This document shows, in pieces, positions 24,609 to 33,906 of a stretch of 64,000 nucleotides of DNA. How positions within the stretch are numbered: position 1 is the first letter of the stretch; every line of letters starts with the position of its first letter. A model generated the notes under the pieces. It saw only the letters and a list, made by a program, of their open reading frames with translations. It was not told where the DNA came from and did no database searches. This DNA is from Vermamoeba vermiformis (Eukaryota > Tubulinea > Echinamoebida). Position numbers and translations under genes: made by a program. The DNA lies in NCBI GenBank assembly GCA_045837725.1, contig JBEWZL010000219.1, positions 1-64,000 of the forward strand, read 5' to 3'.

Positions 24609-26992
24609 ATGGACACCTCGACTTCGTCTTTCGACACCCTCCTTGATGATGTATTTTTACTGGTCATTGAGCTATTACTGGACGAAGAAGATCCAGCTCT
24701 TGTCTCTGTATCAAACAAGCATCACCGCACAATGCAGGAAAACTTCTTCGGAGAGTATCGTAAGCCTGAAAAATATTCCTTTCTTTAATACCATGCCGAA
24801 TATTAAATTTTAATTGAATTAATTAAATAGTTGGCCACCTAGTACGAAACTGAGCTCAACAACCCGCCCGACTACGTATTCGATGAGTTCGAGGAGAATA
24901 TGGACGACGAGCCTCAAAATACTTTGCAGGGCATTAATAGAGACAGCTTTGGGTACCATCATGTCATTACGCTGCGCAGTGTTTCTAAGAGCATGAAACA
25001 ACGGATCGACAAACTTCCGTTCGTTTCAATTCGTTCGGATCTCGATCAATTTTATCGCGAGAAAGTAGCCCCGCATAAAAACCGAGACTTTGTCATGCTT
25101 GGAATCAAGTCAGAAATTCACATCGCAGAGCTGCAACACAAATGGCCTCGGATCCTGCGCGACTACCTTCTTCGATCAACTTCCAGCGACAAGAAGACCA
25201 TTGAAAAAGAGTTCACTGCGCTGTACAATAGAGCCAAGTTCGTCTACAATGAACGCTGCGAAGATCACAACGGCAAAGTGTACGGGAAAGCATCGCTGTT
25301 GGAGCTCGAGTTCATCGATGTCAACAACGAGCGTAAGTAGCAACGATCGATTATAGAGTATAGTATTGTTATGTTACCGATGTCTGCTCACGATGGAGCT
25401 CATAATAAGTTCTTAAAAGTCATCACATTTGTGGAACCAACGTACTAATGTTTGACCTATTGGTGTAGCATCGAAGATTCAAGTGAAGTTGGTGCATTGC
25501 TGGGACGTGCGCGAATCGAATTGGTACACTCAGATCTTCATCTATGCATTGAACAAGGAGCGTCAAGTCGCGATCAGACCTAAACTGCCTCCCAACGCAC
25601 CCCGCAACAGAGAGAGTCCTCCGCCGCCCAAGAACTGCTTGATGCAGCTGTGGAAGGAGCGCGGCTGGCTGGACTTGACCTACTTTAATGGCGAGCTCAC
25701 CAAGACGTAAGTTGACGCGTTGACACTTTTGACACGTGTCATACTAATGACTTGACTCTCACAGTGTCTGCCAAGAGCTGTCACTCGATCAAGCTTTCTG
25801 GGTGGGTGACAACAACTGTTTGCTACTGGAGTTCTTGTTACTGGCGGCTGGTATGTACTGCTCGTTCGTTTTGTCACGCGTTATTTATTAATTTTCGAAG
25901 GCGAGGCAAAGTTCACACATTTTGTTCCGATCGCTATGACTAAAAAGGACGAGGATCCGTATGGCACCAAGCCACAATCGTACGACTGGGTAATGGTGTA
26001 CGAGAACGACAGAGAACCGAAGGACAATGACGTAGGTCCACCTTGCTGTCTCATTTGAGCCATAATTAATCCTAACTAATTGCAGCAATCGTACTTGACA
26101 CCCGTCAACGAGTTCAGAGACACGTTCTTATTGAAAAAGATTCCGAGTGGCAAACTAGGACAACGATACTTGTTGAATGCAAAAGTGCAGCTCGGTAAGT
26201 TCTTGAGCAAGTAATAGCTCAAACTGACATGCTCTTCAAGGTGCTTCCGATGTCGAGTGTTCACTGAAAACATCCACCGAACCCATCGCCAAGTGCATTG
26301 AATCCATCTCGCACTGTTATGACCTCGAAGTGACACCAGGTGAGTTCGCGCACCTCAACTCGTTCTTCATGAAAGCCACCATGAAGACACATGACGGCGG
26401 CTCATTCGTGCTGTGGCTCGCTGAAAAGATTGGTCACGGCTATCACACCCCTTGCGACTACATCACGCTGCAAGTGATGCCAATGAACGCAGTCAGTGCT
26501 CGTGCATTGGGACTCAAAGTGTATCAACAAGACGTGGTGTACTATCACTTCTTCGCAAAGCAAGTCTTTGCAAACGAAGGACTGAGCGAGAAGCTAATCG
26601 CGGTAAGCTTGCGTCATTCTAATTAAGCAATTGAAGGTATACTAATTCGGGACCAAACACAGCATTTGAGAGCTGCTTTTCAATCCAGCGGTGCAGAAGA
26701 TGACGAACAATCATCGGACAATAAGAAGCGCAAGGCCCAAGGCAATACGGACGCAGATCGACCGACCAAAAAGCTACGAACTAATAATGGAGCTGTAGAT
26801 TCCGATATGGCCAAGCCGGTGACATTTTTGACACTTTTTGACACGCTGCTCAAAATACGGTTCTGTGTCATGCGTCGTATGGGCGGATTTATTGGCCTAG
26901 AAGGCTCGTATTTCCGCGGCAATGATGTGCCGGGCTTCTCGCACGAGTCAATCTGCAAAGATTGGAAGTTGGTGAGACCAAGATTGTGGTAG
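24609..26992 (+). CDS. Multi-exon protein of unknown function, possible F-box-like N-terminus
   Basis: Not recognised. Exon 1 (ATG 24609) encodes FDTLLDDVFLLVIELLLDEEDP followed by VSVSNKHHRTM, which resembles an F-box. The second exon (about 24835-25332) encodes RSVSKSMKQRIDKLP and a long helical segment. Joining exons 1 and 2 needs one base to be skipped, for example in the AAA near 24845. Further exons encode mixed alpha/beta sequence (WVGDNNCLLLEFLLLAAG; SYDWVMVYENDREP) and a basic, nuclear-signal-like stretch (NKKRKAQ, PTKKLR) near 26740. The gene ends KDWKLVRPRLW at 26992. If the first exon belongs elsewhere, translation could start at 24900. No enzyme motif seen. Confidence 0.5.
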
Positions 26993-27270
26993 AACTGAAA
27001 CCTCCGAAAATATTAAATTAGTGATTGATAATTCACGAATAGAGTTCAAATAAAGCTGACTTATTTTACCAACTACTTGTAAACTCGCGATTATTAAATA
27101 CAATGGCAGTATCAATGCGCTGGGATAGGTCGCCACAGAGCTGTAGCCACAAAATCGTCGCAATGATTGTGGACAACCACAAAAAAACCTAGAATGGGAC
27201 AGAGAACTAGTCACTTGCGAAGCATTTTTAAATAGGAAGCCACCATTTGTATTGCAATAGCTTTTCAGTA

Positions 27271-29359
27271 ATGCAGGTACGATCCGAAAAGAGAATCTAA
27301 TTCAATACCACAAACTTTCTTAATTAACATTATAACAAAAATTGATAATAATATTGTCGCATAAATAATACTGATAATTATACCATTTAACGATTTTTAA
27401 TTGAAATTAAAAAAAATAATTAACGGCTAAATTTTCAGCTCGCCAAAACCTTCCCAGACATCATCAATTATCTTCAAAAAAAGCAACCCTTTCAAATAGT
27501 CGTACTACCAAAATTAGCCATTCAAAGTCTGACCCGATTTTCGGATCTCAGCCTGTTGATAGATGCGCTCGAAAATACGACCTGCTGTCACAGAATTAGA
27601 TGCAACGCACGACGTAGTAGCATTTCCTCGTATAGTGAAGAGTCTATTCAAAAATACTTCCATTACATTAGTAGATCTATCCAAAAACCAAACGTGCAAC
27701 GCAATCTCCGAATTATCTGAAGCATTGAAAGTCAATAAGACCATCAAAGAGCTGATCTTACGAGAATGTAATATTGATAGTGAAGGTCTACGTAGTCTCA
27801 GCAACGCACTCAAAGTCAATTCAACGTTAAAACGACTGGATCTGTACGGCAATATTTTGGCGGAAGAAGCAATCAGCGAGTTAGGCACAGCATTGCAAAT
27901 TAACACCTCAATTAGATCATTGTCAGTCACATTTATCGCAGTAGTACGTGAATCAGCCGGAAAAGGAGGCGACAAAGCCTATTTTACCGTACCAGGTCCA
28001 CAAAGCCTTATTAGCGACCTAAAACTCAACACGAGTTTGACACATCTGGATCTGTCGAACTCAAATCTGACCGATACCCAGTTATACGATCTCATGGCAC
28101 ATAACAAGCACATTGAAGAGTTAGATTTGAGTGGCTGTGTTGCGACTATTGACAATTGGAGCAGAATTTTGGACTTTATTGACACGAATGACACTTTGAC
28201 ATGTCTCAACTTGACATCTGCAAATTTGACGGCGGAACATTACCAAGTCATTCAAAATGGACTACAAAGCAATAAGACATTGAAGTCGTTGGTTACAGGC
28301 ATGAAGACCGTTCAACAAGGTGCCGAGAATGGATCGTTCATAACTAGCTCCTTGGCAAAGGCCCTGCAAACGAACCAATCATTGACTGAGCTAAAAATAG
28401 ATCAATTACTTGGCAGCGAGGAAGTGGCTAGTTTCATTAACGGATTACATTCCAATTCAACGCTGTTAAAGCTGTCATTGGCTGTCAGCACGATTACAAG
28501 ACCAGTTTTGGTTTCGTTCAGAGAATGGTTTGCAAATGGCGGAAACTTAGAAGAATTGGAACTTGAATCGAGTCATATTGAATCCACTGTCCATGCTAAT
28601 TTCGAGTTTAAGCAGTTTGTGGCACTTCCGTTCAAATCGCTAGGACTGCTCCGATGCGTGTCATTCGCACAACAAGAGTTTTTGGTGCAAGGACTGAAAG
28701 AGAACAAAAAATTGACTGGTCTATCAATACCGAGTAGTATTGATTTTTTTGGTAGTAGTCGCCAGGCTGTACTGCTCGCCGAATTTTTAAATTACTCAAC
28801 GACAATAAGAAAGATAGATATTAGCGGAATAGGCGTGCAAGAGACAGCGAAGATAATCGAATTATTAACGCCAGCATGTCCGTTGAAGCATATAATTATA
28901 GACGGTCGTAACAAGGTAGCGCCCATCCAACATTTTATGGAGCTGGATGAAGAAGAGCTTTTCAGCAGTTTGAAACACTACTTGAAGTTCAATAAGAAGA
29001 TTAGAGTCATTGAATTAAAGGAAATTCAAGCGAGTTCAAATTTTGCCAAGAAATTCTTGGAATGTTTAGGCGATAATTCGACGTTGGTGGATCTGATCAC
29101 TCCAGGCGACAGAGCGCAGCTATTATGCCCCGAATTACGAGAAAAATTACAAGACAATCTGTTACAAACATTTCAACGAGCAAGAGTCAATATTTACGTA
29201 CTCGCACGGAACAACGACGTCAGATCTGCTATTCCGTTCGAATTATGGCTTCAAATATTCGAATTTATTTCGCCAGAGTTTGTAAGAGTGGCAACTGCAA
29301 TATGGAACGACTGCTTTACTATCGAGAGACGCTACAGATGGCAAAAGAAAAAATATTAA
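27271..29359 (+). CDS. LRR (RNI-like) protein with a C-terminal F-box, paralogue of the 17289 gene
   Basis: Exon 1 appears to be only ATG-CAG (27271-27276) before a GTACGA donor. A TTTCAG acceptor opens exon 2 at 27439 in phase. The protein aligns with the 17289 gene from YLQKKQPFQIVVLPKL onward (there CLQNDIPFEIGTLNTL). LRRs of the LxxLDLSxxNL type fill the middle. The C-terminus IPFELWLQIFEFISPEF is a clear F-box-like motif. At 27571-27580 the frame must skip one base to keep this homology (DALENT to VTELDATHD). This is most simply an extra A in the AAAA run. Otherwise translation would start at the ATG at 27563 and lose the first LRR. Probably a ubiquitin-ligase receptor. Confidence 0.75.
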
Positions 29360-29505
29360 ATATTTCTGCTGAACGTTTATCTCACCACCATTATGCATTA
29401 TAAATACCAATGTTATATATATATAGTATATAATGTCTTACTATATTTTCAAAGCCATTTCTTTTGGTTACTCGACATTGCAATAAACTTTATTGCCAGT
29501 GGTGT

Positions 29506-29670
29506 AACGATCTCGAAGAAACGAGATCGTTGAAAGGAATTATCTATAAAAGGAAAAGCAAATAGTATCGGACAAAATAAACATTGTCTTCCCTCGCGTA
29601 CGAACAACAAGATCGAATTATTAGGCGAAGCGTACACTGTCCGATACCAAAACGTGCTCAGCAGGAGCAC
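29506..29670 (+). ncRNA. Structured intergenic element (three stems), ncRNA candidate
   Basis: Three perfect inverted repeats lie in 165 nt. A 10-bp stem (29506-29515 with 29522-29531, AAGAAA loop) comes first. A 10-bp stem (GTATCGGACA 29565-29574 with TGTCCGATAC 29638-29647) encloses about 63 nt. A 6-bp stem (29654-29659 with 29665-29670, AGCAG loop) follows. It sits between the LRR gene stop (29359) and the rhomboid ATG (29892), with no convincing protein frame. It could be a ncRNA, a 3'-UTR structure of the LRR gene, or a small mobile-element relic. Transcription is unknown. Confidence 0.4.
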
Positions 29671-29818
29671 TAGCGTCCAAGGAGCCGAGGAAGCAAAAAA
29701 CCGTAAGTCTCCCCGGCGCGCCACCTAAAAAGGGGAAGCGGAAGCGGAGAAGAGAGAAAAAGAAGCGGAAACCCCCTACGAATCAACACAGATCGAATTT
29801 ATTAGGCGAAGCGTTACA
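29601..29818. repeat. Pair of imperfect direct repeats of about 37 bp
   Basis: 29601-29636 and 29779-29818 share the pattern CGAA(T)CAACA, then AGATCGAATT(T)ATTAGGCGAAGCG(T)TACA, differing only by short indels. They flank a purine-rich AAGCGGA tract. The first copy lies inside the long stem of the structured element. The rest of the 29360-29891 interval shows no other signal. Confidence 0.7.
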
Positions 29819-29891
29819 AGTGGTTTAAGACTAATTTTTTTTTCGCCATTAATGCAGCGTTAATTAAGCAGCAAATAAGCATATATGACTC

Positions 29892-31957
29892 ATGTTTCGT
29901 TATACTGTTCGCAAGATCTTTCAAAAGAGAACCTTCAGCCGATCTGCACGGCGTTATCTTTCAGATCAAGCGCCAAGCGAAACGAAAACTAAATTAATTA
30001 TAAATAAGCCAGAAAAATATAAAAATGGATTAAAATACACTCTAGGAGGAATTCTAGTCGCTAATACAGGTAAAATTAATTTGAACTTGAAATATTTTGT
30101 TTCGCAATCACGTAAAATTAAACGACGACCGCTGGCATAATAAATTTTCTAATATTTTTTAGCATTATTTTGCGCCTGGCAAGTGGCCGAACGAAACATT
30201 GACAACCGGATGGAGATCTTTCTCGAAGATAATTTCAGCTTCTCATATTATAATTATTATGAAGGTAATGTCGTTAATATACCCTTGCGACTATGATCCT
30301 TTAATAAGCCGAGCCTACAAGGCAGCATTTTCAGCTTTTTAGATCCTCAATCAATTTTTTTTATGTCTCATTAATACTAATGGCCTGATTAGGACGCTAT
30401 TGGACACTACTGACATCAAGTATATCGCACTCGAGACCTCAACACTTTTGGCTAAATATGGGCTCGTTGTGTGTCATCGCACAACCTCTATTTCGACGCA
30501 TTGGCCCGACACGATTTCATCGCAGCGTATTTGTTAGGCTCAGTTGGATGCATTGCTGGTGATGGCAAGTAATTCATTTTCACTGAAAAAATATCTTTGC
30601 ACCGCAACGTAATTTTTTCACGGTTTGACACGTGTCATTCAAAATGTCACTTCTAAATGCGATTCATATCATAGTACTTGGTGATATATACTTCAATGGT
30701 CCTATTAAACTACCCGAAAAGCAACCGCCGCAAACACTAGTCAAAGAATATAACATGTCTCAAGCACATCCACAAACGATCGATTACGATGACTTTGATC
30801 TCACTAAACCCGATCAAACAGACGAAGACATTAGTAAATATCATTATGAGATTGATTATCAGTTAGAAGAAGAGTCAAATTCGCTGTTCCGCATGATTTC
30901 TCGAGGTGCGAGCGGATCCGTCTGTGCGCTAATGGCCCTGACAATGATAGTCGCTCCAAACGAGAAAATTCATTTCAGTAGGACATTATTCTTCGTTCAT
31001 GAAGCGCTGAAAAGAATTCAACCGAACGCTGGCTGGACATTCAAATGGGTCCGCGTGGATGCGAAATTTTTTGTGCCGTTTTTAATCGCAAGTAAGTATT
31101 GGATACTCATACTTTATCATAAATACTATTACTAATGGTATTTTCAGTGAATTTCGTTTCAATTTATGCCGCGAGGTCTTCTCTCGTGGATAAACGATTA
31201 CTGCCCCCGCAATTCAATCAAGAAAATATTTCGCAGTCGACTGTAACAATAAAATTACGTTTTTCAACATAGAACGACCACACTTATATCTTAAAGTTAT
31301 ATTTCTGTAACCCTGAATTGACGGGGGCTTTAAGCAGTGGTGTTTTCTGATCCGCAAAAATCGACTAATTCCATCCAACTCACGTTTTAAATCAAATTTT
31401 TTCTAATTAATATTTTATTTCCTTAGCAAATATATTGCCTTAAAAGGGAAAAAATCTTTGAATTAAATGAATAACACCTGAGACGGCCTGAGGCGGCTTG
31501 ACGCAAAAAACCTCGTGTGTAGGCATGAGATTTGGGGATGTCAGCTTGCTTCAGATTTATTCAATAATCACCTGCTAGGCTAACTGTTAGTAGCATGTAA
31601 CACGTTGTGGTGTAGCATGAGCACGAAAGTGCCTGAGGCAGCTTTGACGCAAAAAACCTCGTGTGTAGGCACTGAGAGTTTGGGGATAGTCAGTTTGCTT
31701 CAGATTTACTCAACAGACGATAGCCTGGGCTACTATTGAGCTTATTTATGAGAAATGGGAGCAGCCATGTCCAAATTCTGGTACGTCTACCGTGTAGACT
31801 TCCAGTTGGTTAAGGAATATTTCAGTTAGTAATACTGGCCACTTAGGTACGACCCTCTATTAGGCAGTATTGATTTAATTGGTACTTTTATTAATTACTC
31901 ATTGTAGGAGGATTTCTGACTGGTTTTATGATGTATTTGTTATCTCCGTTGAAATAA
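29892..31957 (+). CDS. Mitochondrial rhomboid-type intramembrane protease (PARL/Pcp1-like)
   Basis: The N-terminus is basic and hydroxylated (MFRYTVRKIFQKRTFSRSARRYLS), a mitochondrial presequence pattern. Then come a first TM (GGILVANT/ALFCAWQVAERN), the rhomboid block GRYWTLLTSSISHS with HFWLNMGSL, and a TM (AAYLLGSVGC). The catalytic serine is in RGASGSVCALMA. The last exons give TWATIELIYEKW, NTGHLGGFLTG (catalytic His) and end at 31957. Ser and His form the rhomboid dyad; the family cleaves inner-membrane proteins such as cytochrome c peroxidase or PINK1. The acidic insert of about 80 residues before GASG is unusual. A one-base skip is needed at 30514-30517. The intron 31092-31723 (632 nt) is far longer than its neighbours and carries a repeat. 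Confidence 0.85.
31486..31564 (+). repeat. Intronic structured repeat, copy 1
   Basis: A 79-nt element in the 632-nt rhomboid intron, closely similar to copy 2, which starts 145 nt later. A hairpin can form at CTCGTG-TGTAGG-CATGAG (about 31512-31529). Its open reading frame differs from that of copy 2, so protein coding is unlikely to explain the conservation. Confidence 0.75.
31631..31713 (+). repeat. Intronic structured repeat, copy 2
   Basis: 83 nt, matching copy 1 from GCCTGAGGC to TCAA with a few single-base indels and substitutions. The same hairpin forms as CTC-GTG...CAC-T-GAG. Relative to copy 1, T to C plus an inserted T keeps the pairing. A GCAC-GAAA-GTGC hairpin with a GNRA-type loop (31621-31632) lies just upstream. 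It ends 10 nt before the splice acceptor. Confidence 0.75.
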
Positions 31958-32199
31958 ATATGCCATATTCATAAACAATTCATTTTGGTTCTAAATAGCG
32001 CCGAACGACCAATAAACATGTTTGAAATTACCCGGCGAGACTGGCGAATTGCCCTTTTCGAAATTGCGAGACTTAAAATTGTGAATGTCAATTCTCGATT
32101 CAATTTTAATTCAATTTCACGAAGAAAAGCAACGCAACACGTAAACCTTAATAATGTCAGGCAGAATTTACGCCCTCGGATTTGATCCACCATTTTGTA

Positions 32200-32463
32200 A
32201 TGCCCCTTACTGTTGGACTCGTGGATGATCCCGTTACTGGCCTAAAATTTATTCATATCAAGAACAGCAATCAGATCCGACCTCAGTGCACTTGCAAGAA
32301 CCATAATGATGCAAGATTAAAGGGCAAGCGCTTCATTTACACAAAGACGGGCAAGGACTTCTCGTTCAATAGAGAGGACGGTGGAATTCTTTTTTGTTCC
32401 GCTAATGCACCGGGTGTGGCTGTTGAATATAAAGACTCGCCTGACTTTTACTTTGTAAAATAA
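32200..32463 (+). CDS. Small protein of unknown function (87 aa)
   Basis: Single exon from ATG 32200 to the stop at 32461-32463. It begins MPLTVGLVDDPVTGLKF, has a CTCKNH pair of cysteines and ends SPDFYFVK. The frame is also open upstream to 32182 without an ATG. Codon use and residue pattern are coding-like, and about 90 bp separate it from the converging SDR gene. The 31958-32199 spacer upstream holds nothing else I can support. No family recognised; two Cys and one His are too few to claim a zinc finger. Confidence 0.55.
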   Translation: MPLTVGLVDDPVTGLKFIHIKNSNQIRPQCTCKNHNDARLKGKRFIYTKTGKDFSFNREDGGILFCSANAPGVAVEYKDSPDFYFVK

Positions 32464-32554
32464 AATCAACAGTTAAAATATTTTCATGAACGGATCGATC
32501 CGTTCTTTTTCGCTACCGACGTAGTGTAAATAAACTATACCAATATTTATAAAT

Positions 32555-33735
32555 CTATACAGTGTATCCCTTTCCTGCCAACAATTCAACAGATTTGTCC
32601 CACAATTTCATGGCGCTGGTCATGTCACCTCCGATCTTGGTCAGTTCAGCGACCTTAGTCGTTGACCAATATTGACCAGTAGTCAAGTCTGAATCAGGCA
32701 AAGTAGCCACCGCGATCGTAGGCTTAGTGGCTATAATAAAAGTTCGTTAGTACTTTCTTGTTGGCTGAAATTTTTGTCGCAAAGTACCTTGTTCGGGTGT
32801 CAAAAAGAACAGCTTGTACATCAAGCCAAGAAGTGGCTGCAACAGCTTTGGGGCCTCACGTGATAGTTCGCTTCGGACAGCACCCGGGTGCATGCAAGCC
32901 ACGGTGACACGTGTCGCTCCTAATTAGGAAAGTCGTTTAAAACTGGATGCCTTAGAGGATTAAAATTACTCACCTTGTTCTTCGAGCTTTTTTCTTAAAG
33001 CGAGTGAAAACCACAAGTTGCATAATTTGCTGCTACCATATAATTTCATAGCTGATAAATACCACATGCCCTTTTCTTGATCGACTTTCACCGGGATCTC
33101 GTCAACGTTTGACGGTCCAGCAACTTTTTAAATTGTTAAAATAACAGTATTACTATCGAAAAATATATTTACGTACATTTATAGGCATCGCTGCCGATAA
33201 TAATAATTCTAGCGACATGCTTGCTGTTTTTAAGTGCGGGAATCAACCGATCTGCGTTGAGTGTTAAATAATGTTTTTAATTTATGGCTAGTCTGATGGT
33301 CTTACTCGTCAATAAGAAGTGGCCCAAATGATTCACTTGGAACATCTTCTCAAAGCCGTCTTGAGTCTTTTCAAGTTTGGTCGTCACCTAAAAAATTAAT
33401 ATAAATTCTGAAAATTTAATAAATTCCCCAGTATCGGGTTGTAGTATTACCATGCCAGCGTTGTTGATCAATAGATCAAGATAATCGTATTTTTTGTAGA
33501 AGTTCTCAGCGAATCTGTTGACGGTCTCCAAATTGGCAAGGTCGACGTGCATATATTCGAGTCTTTCATCGCTTTCTTTACCACTAATAATTTTAGTAGC
33601 TTCCAAAGCCTTTTTCTCGTCTCTAACCGCGAGAATGACGTGGTAGTTGTGATCGCGCCAAAGAGATGTCGCTGTAGCCAAGCCAATGCCAGTAGTAGAA
33701 CCAGTAACGATAGCTAACCGAGGTTTTTGTTCCAT
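32555..33735 (-). CDS. Short-chain dehydrogenase/reductase (retinol dehydrogenase/WWOX-like)
   Basis: Multi-exon from ATG 33735 to the stop at 32555. A Rossmann NAD(P)-binding motif TGSTTGIG lies at residues about 11-18, DLANLE binds the adenine region, and NNAGM comes before an intron. The catalytic YGSSK (Tyr and Lys) falls about 33045, with NLW after it. The downstream pattern HPGAVRSEL is typical of the RDH/WWOX SDR group (HPGxVxTxL). These enzymes oxidise or reduce alcohols, retinoids or steroids; the substrate is unknown. Length about 310 residues fits the family. The Arg in LAVRDEKK after strand beta-2 suggests NADP(H) preference (inference). Confidence 0.88.
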
Positions 33736-33906
33736 TTGTGTTGATTTGTTGCGTAAAGTTAAATTAAATTACCCGGTCCGCAATTTTTGCTTTGTACAAA
33801 ACAGGAAAAAGTTTTATTACGATCGGATCGGATCGATTCAAAAAATATTTCAAAATAAAATCAGTATTGTTAATTTGGCATTTTATTTATTTCGAGAGTA
33901 GATCTG

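Noticed and set aside
31141-31272. Exon reading NFVSIYAARSSLVDK after the TTTCAG at 31143-31148
   Set aside because: It would end the rhomboid without the catalytic His. Splicing 31091 to 31724 instead gives TWATIELIYEKW and the GHLGG motif in phase.
31486-31713. Repeat copies as coding exons
   Set aside because: Each copy has an open frame, but in different phases for the same bases, so conservation is not at the protein level.
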